Part shown: positions 35,112 to 43,540 of the stretch, one piece after another
How positions within the stretch are numbered: position 1 is the stretch's first letter
How the letters are laid out: each line of letters begins with the position of its first letter
NCBI RefSeq assembly: GCF_003352835.1
Contig: NZ_QLVD01000032.1
Location: forward strand, 1 to 64,000
Direction: 5' to 3'
Source: Ornithinimicrobium murale
GTDB taxonomy: Bacteria > Actinomycetota > Actinomycetes > Actinomycetales > Dermatophilaceae
DNA: 64,000 bases
The notes under the pieces: model-generated
What the model was told of the DNA's origin: nothing
The model's database searches: none
What the model saw: the letters and a program-made list of their open reading frames with translations, nothing else
Position numbers and translations under genes: made by a program

Positions 35112-35684
35112 ATGAGCGACGAGAACTTCGTGACCTTGTATCACCACACCTCGCCCCAGGCTGCAGTGCAGATTCTGCAGGGTCGAAAGATGATGTCTAA
35201 CGCACCGGTGAACCGGCCGTGGGCGCACTTCTCCACGTGGCCAGACGGAAACGCGGCCGGAATGGCCGGCTACGGAGAAGCGATCGTGGAGGTGCGACTG
35301 CCACGGGAGCTCCTCGTCCCAGAAGACCGTTTCCACAGCGGTGAGGAGTTTTTCACGGTCCCCCTGGCGGACCTACGTCCAGAGCACTTCGTGAGCGCGC
35401 ACCTGCCGGAGCCGGCTCCTGAGGAGCGGGACCTGATGTGGCTGGCTGAGCAGATGCAGATCCAAAAGCGTGAGCTCGGGCCGTCCGCACCGAGCTACCA
35501 CTGGCACTCGGTCGTGGAGGCGCGGGGCTGGGAGCAGCCACGCTTGGACGGCGGACAAGGTGGCGTGCCCTACGGCTTCTGCGCCACCGATGGAGCCGGC
35601 CGACTGAGACGTGGTCAGCACATGCTCGAGCCAGGCGCGGGCAGCCAGGATGGCAAGTCGCAGGGTCGTGGTCTGGAGCGGTGA
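35112..35684 (+). CDS. HYD1/DarT-like ADP-ribosyltransferase-fold protein
   Basis: The N-terminal 95 residues (VTLYHHTSPQAAVQILQGRKMM, then WAHFSTWPDGNAAG and IVEVRLPREL) match the start of small ADP-ribosyltransferases of the HYD1 type: an H/Y-xT-S NAD-binding strand, then a glycine-rich turn. After about residue 130 the sequence becomes low-complexity (Gly/Gln/Arg), so the C-terminus may be decayed or read in the wrong frame. It could be a toxin or host-modifying enzyme. No adjacent antitoxin is recognised. Confidence 0.55.
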   Translation: MSDENFVTLYHHTSPQAAVQILQGRKMMSNAPVNRPWAHFSTWPDGNAAGMAGYGEAIVEVRLPRELLVPEDRFHSGEEFFTVPLADLRPEHFVSAHLPEPAPEERDLMWLAEQMQIQKRELGPSAPSYHWHSVVEARGWEQPRLDGGQGGVPYGFCATDGAGRLRRGQHMLEPGAGSQDGKSQGRGLER

Positions 35685-35756
35685 AGCGGTGAGTCCCACG
35701 GTGGGGTGAGTGAACGGGTGGTTCGCTGCCTTACGGGTTGAGACAGGAGGCCAGCG

Positions 35757-36089
35757 ATGGATCCGGACATCACGACGGAGCAGGCAGAAGCTCAGGTCCG
35801 CGAGGTGGTGCAGCAGGGGTATCGCCACTTCACCTCGCCACGATGGTCGCCATGGACGGCCGCGATGAGGAAGGCCAAGCCGAGGCCGCTGGCCTCGCCG
35901 GTGATCTGCAAGTCCATGATCAGGTCCCTTCTGGTGGTGCCTGCGGAGGTGCTGCCCTGTGGGGACATGGCGGCTGGGCTCGGGGTACGACCCGGGCTGC
36001 GCTTCGATCGGCCCACGCCTGCCGAAGCGGCAGCAGCGCGGTACCCAGCAGCGCCGGACCGCAAATCAGGGCAGCCACGACCTCGATAG
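35757..36089 (+). CDS. Doubtful small gene overlapping an opposite operon
   Basis: An ATG at 35757 follows a perfect AGGAGG, and the first 26 residues (MDPDITTEQAEAQVREVVQQGYRHFT) look like a protein start. The third codon positions are mostly G/C. After that the product becomes basic and unstructured, and it overlaps the leftward frames below. Either this gene is short or frameshifted, or the leftward genes are wrong. Confidence 0.3.
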   Translation: MDPDITTEQAEAQVREVVQQGYRHFTSPRWSPWTAAMRKAKPRPLASPVICKSMIRSLLVVPAEVLPCGDMAAGLGVRPGLRFDRPTPAEAAAARYPAAPDRKSGQPRPR

Positions 36090-36105
36090 CGATGGTGAGA
36101 CTCAT
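35920..36105 (-). CDS. Small one-helix membrane protein
   Basis: The ATG at 36105 has a strong GAGGAGGG site and overlaps the stop of the zinc-binding gene (ATGA). The 61-residue product starts with a membrane helix (LTIAIEVVAALICGPALLGTALLPL) followed by a basic Pro-rich tail. It is the third gene of a coupled leftward unit. Confidence 0.5.
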   Translation of the reverse strand: MSLTIAIEVVAALICGPALLGTALLPLRQAWADRSAARVVPRAQPPCPHRAAPPQAPPEGT

Positions 36106-36254
36106 GGCCGACCCTCCTCGGTTTCGGCCGGTTCACCAGCCGGTGGTTGCGTCGAGTTGTGCTGGCAGGGGCACGAGCGGTAGACACGCGCAGGGCGGGC
36201 GGCGTCCTCACAATCCAGTCTGTCGTGCGGGACACGGCACTTCTCGCAGATCAC
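36102..36254 (-). CDS. 50-residue Cys-rich zinc-binding protein
   Basis: A GTG start at 36254 overlaps the upstream stop (GTGA). The product reads VICEKCRVPHDRLDCED, then SCPCQHNS, giving Cys pairs CEKC and CPC plus a His, a likely zinc knuckle. Its end overlaps the next start. The exact chain of overlaps at both ends is the main evidence that it is real. Confidence 0.6.
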   Translation of the reverse strand: MICEKCRVPHDRLDCEDAARPARVYRSCPCQHNSTQPPAGEPAETEEGRP

Positions 36255-37123
36255 GGCTTCCCCATCCACCGGTGGCGCGTGGAAACCGTCGGGTCGTGGG
36301 TGAGGCGTTGGACGCGTCGCAAGGTCTCCGGTGTCCTCGATAGCAGTGTCAGTGCTCTCCCTAGGTCGCTTCCCAGGCCTGTCGCGCGCACGTACTGGTC
36401 GGCGAGGCGCTCACTGATGGCGCACCATCGGCGGCGCCACCACGGGGCGAGGTAACTCACGAGCACGATGGCGGCGATCGTCACCGCCATCGGATAGTGC
36501 CCGCTGAGCGCTGTTTGTGCGACGGCTACCGAGCCGACGATGAACCGTGCGTGCCAAGAGAAGGCGACCAACGGCTGGGTAACCGTGCTGCTCAACATCG
36601 TGTCTAGAACTCCTCGGATCACCGTCCAGGGCAGCGACCAGAACTCGATCGCCGGGTCACTACGGGTCAAGCCGTGACGCACGCGCCCGGCGGAGTGAGC
36701 GAGGAACGCCGCCACAGCCCGATCGTCGAGGGCGCCACGGGAGGTGGCCCACAGCAGGTCCTCCGTCATCAGGATGGAGCGGCGCCCGCTACCCCACGTG
36801 TCCCACCCCGTGCTGCCGGGGATGACGTAGAGGCGGCAGTCCGGTGGAAGAACTCCCAAGTCATGCAGCAGCTCGACCGCCGGCGCCACAGCGGCCGCCT
36901 CATCCGGGGTCACTGCCCTGCCACCGCGCAGCACTCGGACCGCGCGACCTTCCAACCCCCCGAACACCAGGATCAGCAGCACGAGAGGGCCAACGACAAA
37001 CAGGGGCAGCGCCAGCCACCCCGGCAGGACCAGCCCGATCATCCAGGTGAACACCGTGCTGGCGACCAGTCCCGGTGTCACCGCCAGGGCCTTCCGGCGT
37101 GCGAGCGTGCGCCGCTGCATCAT
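36251..37123 (-). CDS. M48-peptidase-like membrane protein lacking HExxH
   Basis: The start at ATG 37123 (MMQRRTLARR) follows GGGGAG; the frame is open upstream to 37186. The 290-residue product has two N-terminal helices, a soluble part and two more helices. FLAHSAGRVRHGL stands where M48 (HtpX/Ste24-like) proteases have FVLAHELGHxxxG: the second zinc His and the catalytic Glu are replaced. It is therefore probably a pseudo-enzyme or regulator. The upstream palindrome at 37149 may control it. Confidence 0.6.
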   Translation of the reverse strand: MMQRRTLARRKALAVTPGLVASTVFTWMIGLVLPGWLALPLFVVGPLVLLILVFGGLEGRAVRVLRGGRAVTPDEAAAVAPAVELLHDLGVLPPDCRLYVIPGSTGWDTWGSGRRSILMTEDLLWATSRGALDDRAVAAFLAHSAGRVRHGLTRSDPAIEFWSLPWTVIRGVLDTMLSSTVTQPLVAFSWHARFIVGSVAVAQTALSGHYPMAVTIAAIVLVSYLAPWWRRRWCAISERLADQYVRATGLGSDLGRALTLLSRTPETLRRVQRLTHDPTVSTRHRWMGKP

Positions 37124-37148
37124 CCTCACTCCCCTTTTCTGGGTGAAC

Positions 37149-37160
37149 TGCACTAGTGCA
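37149..37160. promoter_or_regulatory. Perfect 12-bp palindrome upstream of the M48-like gene
   Basis: TGCACTAGTGCA is fully self-complementary and lies 26 bases upstream of the M48-like gene start, a suitable position for an operator. Confidence 0.4.
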
Positions 37161-37258
37161 ATTGAAGTGGTTTCGGGAGTCTCCAACTCTGGATGCCGCT
37201 CTCACTGCCTTAGGTGTGTGACCCAGTGTGACCGACACCGCGGACACCCCGCAGGAAG

Positions 37259-37267
37259 TTATCCACA
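37259..37267 (+). promoter_or_regulatory. DnaA box
   Basis: TTATCCACA, perfect consensus, in the divergent gap (37124-37361) between the M48-like unit and the next rightward genes. Confidence 0.5.
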
Positions 37268-37361
37268 GGGCCCCCGAGACGACTGCTGTGCCGGCGGCCG
37301 ATGTGGATTCATGAGTGGACAAGGGGTCTTCGCACCGAAGACCGGAAGGAGGCAATCAGAG

Positions 37362-37697
37362 ATGAATGATGAGCAGGAGGGCGCCCACCTTCTGGCCGGC
37401 GTTGCCCGGCTACTTCGCCGAGCTTCGAGGCTGGCTGGGCAGCGACCGGTCGCAGAAGCCGAGGCGCTGGTCGCCGAGGACCTCGCGCTTGGCGCCTATC
37501 TGGCCTTCTGCGGCGTGTGTCAACTGCTGCCAGAGGGCTACGACGTCGAGGGCACCGAGCCGGGGGAGAGCGATCCGGCACTGCTGTTGCGGGCCGCGGA
37601 ACTGCTGCTGCGCCAGGTCCCTGTCGATGATCAGCTGGTCGGTCTCTCGAAGGTGGTTGCCGACGTGCGCGACCTCGTCCGCGAGGCCGCAGCGTGA
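37362..37697 (+). CDS. Helical hypothetical protein, partner of the following gene
   Basis: The ATG at 37362 follows AAGGAGG. The 111-residue protein is predicted almost entirely helical (HLLAGVARLLRRASRLAG, ALGAYLAFCGVCQLLPEGY and LLLRAAELLLRQVPVDDQ). No signature is recognised. Its stop overlaps the next GTG, so the two products are probably made in fixed ratio. Confidence 0.6.
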   Translation: MNDEQEGAHLLAGVARLLRRASRLAGQRPVAEAEALVAEDLALGAYLAFCGVCQLLPEGYDVEGTEPGESDPALLLRAAELLLRQVPVDDQLVGLSKVVADVRDLVREAAA

Positions 37698-39097
37698 ACA
37701 GCGCAGCACTCGGCGGTGTGGAGGACCCGGTGCTCCGAGCTGAACTTGCCAGTCGGCAATCCCTGCTTGAGCTCACGACCAACGCCGACGACGTGCTGCA
37801 CAGTTTCAGCGCGCTCGTCGACGCGGCAACCGACCTCTCGGCCCGAATGGCCCACCCCTCACAGGGGATCGACCACAGCATGGCGATCGCCAGGCTCGCG
37901 GAAATGACCAGAGCCGTGGTCGATCTCCCTTGGCCGGCGCCGACCCAGAAGCATCCCCACGTGCCCGCGCCGCGGCAACTCGATCAGGCTGCAAACCTGC
38001 TGCGCCAGGCCGCATGTGCCCAGCCGGAACAGCTATCAGCCGGCGCCGCCCAACGCGTCAGAGCACGCATGCTGCACACGGTGTACGTGGCCAGCCACTT
38101 CGTGGAGGTCTCGCTGCGTGAGGAAGTGCGCACGCAGATCAGCCGCGGCGAGAGACAACGGGCCGCGGGGGTCCAGGCGCTGCGGGACCGGGTATCGACG
38201 ATCGAACATGTCGCCAGCGCGGCCGTGAACGGCAGGCCACACCAGTGGAGCACTCCAGAGCCGGCGATGTCGCGGCTGTCCGCAGCGTTCGCAGAATGGG
38301 ACATCAAGGCGCACCGTGTCCTGGCGGGCTCGCCCACGGGCGCCACACTGGAGGCGATTGCGCTCACTCAGGCGCTGGCGACCAGAACTAGTGACACCCT
38401 GATCGGTGCCGCGATGGAAGCAGGGCATCTATCGCGGGATGCCTATCAGGACCGGCTTGGACCGGCACTGCGGGAGACTGCCCACCAGTGGTCAGCCTTG
38501 CGGGGGCACCTCTCGGAGTTCACCACTGCTCGCACGCTGCCGCCAGTCGAGCTGGTTAAGTCCAGTCAGAGCCTGCGGGCGGCCATGCGTGACGTGGTGC
38601 TCGATCGTGGCGCAACGGCCAGTGCGGCTACGATCGCTGCCCGCGTGGACGTGGTGCAGGCAGCGGGGCTAGCACGGCAGAGTATCGGGGCCGGAACCGA
38701 CCTTGCCCTGATGGCCCGGGACGTGGCCACCGGCAGCCACCAAATCAATGGCCCGGCAGCGGTGGTGAACCGTAAACTCAAGGAGTTCAACGCCCAACTG
38801 CAACCAGGAACGAGAAGGGATCCGCTGACCTACGGGCTCTCGGTGCGGGACCTGACCTTGGGACGTGACGTGATGGTCCCCTCGGTTCTGCGTACCCCGA
38901 TGGTCCAGTCTGCCGACCTCCTGGCACAGCACTCGATGGTCGCGCTCTCTGCCGCGGCCGGTGCCCGGACACCAGGTCTTCCCTCCGCCGGTGGGGCCAT
39001 TCTGGCTAAGGGTGTGAGCCAATCCCTGGGGCGAAGTGCTACGGAACGAACTTTACCGGCAATGGGGCGAGAGCTGGGGCCATCGGTGCCGCGCTGA
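37694..39097 (+). CDS. Large helical hypothetical protein
   Basis: The 467-residue, Ala/Arg/Leu-rich protein shows long amphipathic helices throughout and no membrane segment or P-loop. It contains repeated LxxAxxL patterns (SRQSLLELTTNADDVLHSFSALVDAATDL) and a C-terminal small-residue tail. It may be structural or a toxin/effector carried with its 111-residue partner, but I recognise no family. It is the last backbone gene before the decayed region. Confidence 0.6.
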   Translation: MNSAALGGVEDPVLRAELASRQSLLELTTNADDVLHSFSALVDAATDLSARMAHPSQGIDHSMAIARLAEMTRAVVDLPWPAPTQKHPHVPAPRQLDQAANLLRQAACAQPEQLSAGAAQRVRARMLHTVYVASHFVEVSLREEVRTQISRGERQRAAGVQALRDRVSTIEHVASAAVNGRPHQWSTPEPAMSRLSAAFAEWDIKAHRVLAGSPTGATLEAIALTQALATRTSDTLIGAAMEAGHLSRDAYQDRLGPALRETAHQWSALRGHLSEFTTARTLPPVELVKSSQSLRAAMRDVVLDRGATASAATIAARVDVVQAAGLARQSIGAGTDLALMARDVATGSHQINGPAAVVNRKLKEFNAQLQPGTRRDPLTYGLSVRDLTLGRDVMVPSVLRTPMVQSADLLAQHSMVALSAAAGARTPGLPSAGGAILAKGVSQSLGRSATERTLPAMGRELGPSVPR

Positions 39098-39122
39098 TCG
39101 GAGGGTGGTCCTCTGCGCCCCA

Positions 39123-39230
39123 CGCCCGCCCTGGCAACGCGGCAGCGCCGAGAACACCGGCGGCTGCCGCGTGAGCACTCCACCAAGGGCACCGATCTAT
39201 CCCATGGGTCCGGGCTCGACTTCATCGACG
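39123..39230 (+). pseudogene. IS30-type transposase fragment
   Basis: In one frame PPWQRGSAENTGG and in the next LPREHSTKGTDLS match the IS30 transposase block 'PWQRGxNENxNGLLRxxFPKGTDLS', with a frameshift between. Only about 35 codons remain and no inverted repeats are seen. Confidence 0.65.
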
Positions 39231-39239
39231 TCACCGCGC

Positions 39240-39682
39240 CGCCTGCAGGTTTTCCTGCTCGAACTGGGACACGGCTTCGCGTTCGTCGGGCGCCAGTTGC
39301 GTTTCGAGATCGGAGGGCATGAATGTTACATCGACCTGCTGTTCTTCCACATTCCACAGGGCCGTTACGTCGTAATCGAACGCAAGGTGGTCCGGTTTTC
39401 AGCCTGAGTACGCTGGCAAGCTCGACTTCAACGTCTCCTAGGTCGATGGCAACCTCCGCGCCCGCGACCGCCACGCCGCCACCGTCGGGGTCCTGCTGTG
39501 CGTTTACCGCAACGACAGCGTCGTGCGCTACTCGCTGGAGGGCACCAGCCAGCCCCTGGCGGTCGCTGACTCCACCTACGACACAAGGGCACTATCGAGC
39601 GGCGCGCATTTCCAGCGAGGCCGAGCTCACCGAGGCGGCCGGCGCAGCATTCGAGGACGTCGCCCACGCGAAGCAGTTCTAG
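39240..39682 (+). pseudogene. DUF1016/YhcG-type PDDEXK nuclease fragment, frameshifted
   Basis: VFLLELGHGFAFVGRQLRFEIGGHECYIDLLFFH and RYVVIERK match the nuclease core of DUF1016 proteins (the family's FLLELGxGFaFvG, then D...E.K). The usual PEYAGKLDF, VGVLLC and RYSLEGTSQPLAVA segments occur in changing frames over the next 200 bases, ending with ELTEAAGAAF. At least two frameshifts break it, and the N-terminal half is missing, replaced by the IS30 piece. Confidence 0.75.
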
Positions 39683-41094
39683 TCCTTGGCCCGGCCGGGG
39701 ATGGCGAAGCCTGCTACTAGGGCTGAGATGAGAGCCGCGATGGCTGCCACTGTGAATGCTGAGGCGTAGCCGGTGGTGGTCTGTGCGGCGAGGCTGGCGG
39801 CCGCGACGCTGGAGACCACCGCTGCGCCGAGTGAGGCTCCGAACTCGTGGAAGGTGGACAGCACCCCGGAGGCGATGCCGGCCTCGTGCGGTGCCACGTT
39901 TCCCAGGGCGGTGGCCGAAGCGACGACGAACAGGGTGCCGATGCCGGCTGCGCCGAGACTGATCCCGACCACGACCCCGAGGGTGCTGGTCCAGACGGCG
40001 GGGACGGCGAGCCCGATCGCGGCGACCGTGAGGCCGATGACGCCGAGGCTGCGGCCGCCGGTACGGCCGATGATCCGGCCGCCGGCGTTCGCTCCGGCCA
40101 TGGTGAACAGGGCCACCGGGAGGAACAACAGCCCGGTCATGAGCGGTCCGAGGTCCGCGAGGTCCTGGAGGTAGAAGGTACCGAGGAAGAACACTGCGAC
40201 CATAAGGGCAGTTGCGATGCCAATCACGAACACCCCGGCAGATACCGGTCGACGCAACAGCAACCTCAGGTCCATGAGCGGTGAGGCGACAGTGCGCTGA
40301 CGCAGCACGAACAGCAGGTAGCCGACGATCGCGGCCCCGAACAGGGCGAGGGTGCGCGGCTGAAGCCAGCCGGACTCCCCGGCGTCGATCATGGCATAGA
40401 TGGCGGTGCCGGTAGCTGCCGTGACTAGCAGGGCGCCGAGTACGTCGGCGCGATCACGGGTACCGGTGTCGACCGGCGGCAGGGCGGGGAGCACCTTGGT
40501 CAGCACGGCCACGACGATGATCCCGACCGGGACGTTGACCCAGAACACCCACGGCCACCCGGGACCGGCCGACAATAGTCCGCCGACCAGGACGCCGACG
40601 GCTGCGCCACCACCGCCGAGGGCCGACCAGATCCCGAGCGCACGGTTGCGCTCATCGCCCTCGAACAGACGAACCACTACTGACAGGGCGGCCGGGGACA
40701 GCATCGCGGCCCCCAGGCCCTGGCCGACGCGTCCGGCCAGGACGGTGAAGCCGTCCTGTGCTGCGCCGGTGGCGAGGGAGGCGATGGTGAAGACCACCAT
40801 GCCGGTGAAGATCAGGCGGCGTGGACCAATCAGGTCGGCGAGTCTTCCGCCGAGGAGCATCAATCCGCCGAAGGTGAGCGTGTAGGCGCTGACGACCCAG
40901 GTCAGGGTCTGCCGGCCCAGGTCGAGGTCGGCTCCCATCTGGGGCAGCGCGATCGCGACCACGGTGACATCAAGGATCAGCATGAACTGGGCGATCGCCA
41001 GGATGGTGAGCGCCTGCCAGCGTCGAGGGTAGGGGATGTTGGGACCCGGGGCGCCGGGAGTCGGTCCGGAGGTCTGGCTGGTGGAGGTCGTCAT
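39679..41094 (-). CDS. MFS drug exporter, DHA2 (14-helix) family
   Basis: The 471-residue protein has the DHA2 hallmarks: LDVTVVAIALPQMGADL in helix 1, GGRLADLIGPRR as motif A, and GALGGGGAAVGVLVGGLL-type glycine motif C in helix 5. Thirteen to fourteen helices can be counted. The family exports antibiotics, dyes or other small molecules by proton exchange. It is divergent from the TetR gene, which should repress it. A substrate cannot be predicted. Confidence 0.88.
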   Translation of the reverse strand: MTTSTSQTSGPTPGAPGPNIPYPRRWQALTILAIAQFMLILDVTVVAIALPQMGADLDLGRQTLTWVVSAYTLTFGGLMLLGGRLADLIGPRRLIFTGMVVFTIASLATGAAQDGFTVLAGRVGQGLGAAMLSPAALSVVVRLFEGDERNRALGIWSALGGGGAAVGVLVGGLLSAGPGWPWVFWVNVPVGIIVVAVLTKVLPALPPVDTGTRDRADVLGALLVTAATGTAIYAMIDAGESGWLQPRTLALFGAAIVGYLLFVLRQRTVASPLMDLRLLLRRPVSAGVFVIGIATALMVAVFFLGTFYLQDLADLGPLMTGLLFLPVALFTMAGANAGGRIIGRTGGRSLGVIGLTVAAIGLAVPAVWTSTLGVVVGISLGAAGIGTLFVVASATALGNVAPHEAGIASGVLSTFHEFGASLGAAVVSSVAAASLAAQTTTGYASAFTVAAIAALISALVAGFAIPGRAKD

Positions 41095-41132
41095 GACCCC
41101 TCCTTCCCATGAGGAGTTGAAAGTGAACAGTC

Positions 41133-41158
41133 GTGTACGGGTTATGTAACGGGTACAC
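41133..41158. promoter_or_regulatory. Candidate TetR operator between exporter and regulator genes
   Basis: GTGTAC (41133-41138) and GTACAC (41153-41158) are inverted half-sites, 14 bases apart, in the AT-rich divergent promoter region. Confidence 0.5.
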
Positions 41159-41196
41159 TAACTCATACATTCCTGTTCGAGTAAAGGTTGGTGCGC

Positions 41197-41844
41197 GTGA
41201 CGAATGGAGCGGTCTCAGCAAGCAGGCGCGCCGGGAGCCCGGGAGAAGGTGGGGCGGTCACCGCGGGGCAGACAGGACGCCGTCGCGCCGACGCTGTGCG
41301 GAATCAGGCCGCGATCCTGACGGCTACCCGCGGCACGTTGAGCGCCAACCCGGACGCGACGATGGCCCAGATCGCTCACGCGGCCGGCGTGGGCCGGGTC
41401 ACGCTGTACGGTCACTTCTCAAACCGGGCAGAGCTCATTGATGCCGCACTGGCCGATGTCCTGCATCGTGGCAACGGGGTGCTGGAACAGCTCGACCTCG
41501 ACGGGGATCCGCGTGAGGCGTTGGGACGGCTCGTCGTATCGAGCTGGAAACTCGTGGATGAGTCCCGCAGTCTCCTGGCCGCTGCACAGCGGGAACTGCC
41601 CGAGGGTCGCATCCGTGACCTTCACGGGGACCTCGAAGGACGGGTCCGACGGTTGTTAGAACGTGGCCAGCAGGAGGGGTTGTTTCGCGCGGACCTGCCC
41701 GTCGACTGGTTGTTGGCCACGATGCACGCGCTGATGCACGGCGCGGCCAACGAGATTGCTGCCGGACGACTCGAACCAGATGACGCGGGACCGATGCTGC
41801 GAGCAACTCTCCTGGGGGCCTACGCGCCGCCCGGAGATGCCTGA
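41197..41844 (+). CDS. TetR-family repressor
   Basis: GTG 41197 is chosen because AAAGG lies 9 bases before it; TTG 41188 and GTG 41191 are possible. The 215-residue protein has a TetR-type HTH: NQAAILTATRGTL, then TMAQIAHAAGVGRVTLYGHFSNRAELI. An all-helical ligand domain follows. It is divergent from the exporter gene with a dyad between them, so it most likely represses that gene and itself. Confidence 0.85.
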   Translation: MTNGAVSASRRAGSPGEGGAVTAGQTGRRRADAVRNQAAILTATRGTLSANPDATMAQIAHAAGVGRVTLYGHFSNRAELIDAALADVLHRGNGVLEQLDLDGDPREALGRLVVSSWKLVDESRSLLAAAQRELPEGRIRDLHGDLEGRVRRLLERGQQEGLFRADLPVDWLLATMHALMHGAANEIAAGRLEPDDAGPMLRATLLGAYAPPGDA

Positions 41845-41921
41845 GTCACACATTGGGCCCCGGCGCCGCCATCAAGCACGAAGTCAGGACGTGCCCGCCG
41901 AGGGGCGCCTCAGGTCCGCCC

Positions 41922-42479
41922 TCAGGTAAGTTGAATCGTGGTGAGGCACGTGGGATCGTCAGTTCCGGTCGAGACCGGAACCTGCCCAGTGCCTCCTTCT
42001 GCTGAGACGCGCAGCGTTCCCTGGAGATCACGGGGCAACCACAGGCCCACGAATCCGTTATCGAACGTGGTCAGTTCCTCATCGACCACCACATCGCCGA
42101 CCTCGTTGGTGACGGTGACTTGGACGTCCTCATTGCTCAACTCGCCCAGACAGGTGGTGAGGCTGTGGTAGTAGCACTCGTGGGTCTGGTTCATGTAGGG
42201 AGCGAACGAGAGGTAGAAGCGGTCTTCGGGAAGGTCGAGGCTCAGTTCTTCGGTCCCGGTCGAGAGCTGCAGTTCATCGACGCGGACTGATGCCATCAGG
42301 CCGGCTGGACGATCCTGGACGTCCAGCCGATCCAGGTGCTCGATGATCTCGGTCGCTTCCATCCCCACCAGGTTGTGCGAACTCAGGATCTCGTTGTCCG
42401 CATCGGGGGTCTGCGAGGAACAGCCGGCAACGACCATCAAACCAACAACAACAACTGCGAGAACGCGCAAGCGGGGCAA
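41922..42479 (-). CDS. cueP: CueP-family copper-binding lipoprotein
   Basis: A signal peptide with lipobox VVAGC (Cys at residue 20) is followed by a CueP domain: FAPYMNQTHECYYHSLTTCLGEL carries the Cys/His pattern of CueP. It continues ELSNEDVQVTVTNEVGDVVVDEEL. CueP is known in Salmonella as a periplasmic copper store and donor; here it would sit on the outer face of the membrane. It is divergent from the DUF305 gene, and a two-half-site regulator box lies between them. Confidence 0.88.
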   Translation of the reverse strand: MPRLRVLAVVVVGLMVVAGCSSQTPDADNEILSSHNLVGMEATEIIEHLDRLDVQDRPAGLMASVRVDELQLSTGTEELSLDLPEDRFYLSFAPYMNQTHECYYHSLTTCLGELSNEDVQVTVTNEVGDVVVDEELTTFDNGFVGLWLPRDLQGTLRVSAEGGTGQVPVSTGTDDPTCLTTIQLT

Positions 42480-42641
42480 CAGAACACCTTCTCCTAGGAA
42501 CGCGGACCGATCCCATGTGGCCCGAGGGGTGGGGCCGGGCGGTCGGTCCGATCTTCACCGGACTACGGGGCCTGTCACGGCCCGGGCGGAACGGCCATCA
42601 ACACGCTAACCCACGCCGCCGGTCGACCACTCACCCGTTCC

Positions 42642-42657
42642 ATGAAGAGTTGGTGAA
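42642..42657. promoter_or_regulatory. Response-regulator box 1
   Basis: ATGAA (42642-42646) and GTGAA (42653-42657), six bases apart, are on the other strand TTCAC-N6-TTCAT. The 11-bp period and sequence match boxes at 47720 and 57051. It lies in the cueP/DUF305 divergent gap (42480-42739). Confidence 0.5.
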
Positions 42658-42739
42658 GGTCTGGACGTCAGTGCGGTCGGTGCCTGTTTCGCCCTGTTGA
42701 CTCGGGAGTGACCCCAACCGCCGATGAAGAAGGATCCCC

Positions 42740-43366
42740 GTGAAGTTTGCACGCCGCGTGAGCACCGCCGCAGTCGCTGGCCTCCTCACCCTTGGCCTCA
42801 CCGCATGCGGCGAGAGCGCCGAGGATGAAGCCGCATCCCCGGCTCCCACCTCTACTGCTGGGGCCACGACGACCGGACCCGATGCCGCCGTGGACCAGAC
42901 ACACAATCAGGCCGACACCGAGTTCGCCCAGATGATGATCGTCCACCACGAAGGGGCCATCGACATGGCCGACCTCGCGATCGAGAACGCGGCCGCCGAG
43001 CAGGTGCGCACCCTGGCGGAGGACATCTCCGCCGCCCAGGGACCAGAGATCGAGGAGATGACCTCCTGGCTCCAGGCCTGGGGCGAGGACACCGCCCCGG
43101 AACACGGTGGCATGCAGATGGACGGCATGGAGATGGACGGGATGAGCCAGGAGGAGGCCATGACCGAGCTTGGGTCGCTATCAGGCGCCGAGTTCGACCA
43201 GCGGTTCCTGGAGTTGATGATCGAGCACCACCTGGGCGCGGTAGAGATGGCCGAGGCTGAGTTGGAGAATGGCGAGAACCCGCAGGCGCTCGAGCTCGCC
43301 GAGCAGATCATCGAGGACCAGCAGGCCGAAATCTCTGAGATGGAGCAGCTCCTCGCAGGTTCCTGA
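42740..43366 (+). CDS. DUF305 copper-resistance lipoprotein
   Basis: GTG start. Residues 1-23 form a lipoprotein signal (LTLGLTACGES). Two DUF305 half-repeats follow, FAQMMIVHHEGAIDMADLAIEN and FLELMIEHHLGAVEMAEAEL, each with a paired-His motif. A Met/Gly/His-rich linker (HGGMQMDGMEMDGM) between them is a plausible Cu(I) ligand cluster. DUF305 proteins regularly accompany copper resistance genes; their exact reaction is unknown. Confidence 0.85.
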   Translation: MKFARRVSTAAVAGLLTLGLTACGESAEDEAASPAPTSTAGATTTGPDAAVDQTHNQADTEFAQMMIVHHEGAIDMADLAIENAAAEQVRTLAEDISAAQGPEIEEMTSWLQAWGEDTAPEHGGMQMDGMEMDGMSQEEAMTELGSLSGAEFDQRFLELMIEHHLGAVEMAEAELENGENPQALELAEQIIEDQQAEISEMEQLLAGS

Positions 43367-43540
43367 CATCCCCTAGCCGCTGGGCTCTCTTGTTTGCCCA
43401 CCGTGCTGCGGGCTGCGGGCTGCGGGCTGCGACGGAGCGTTCTTGACGAGCCCATGCCCCTGGCCACGGAAAGCCCTGGGTTCTCCAGTGATTACCTACC
43501 CTGGCGAAGGGCATCACGAAGGATGGCGTACGCTGCTGAA

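Noticed and set aside
35792-35917. 41-codon leftward frame (MDLQITGEASG...) after the one-helix protein
   Set aside because: It has an AAGGGA site but no recognisable features and conflicts with the plus-strand frame at 35757; evidence too weak.
43410-43432. Short tandem GGGCTGC repeats
   Set aside because: Only three to four copies, with no link to a gene feature; probably slippage and too short for an iteron array.
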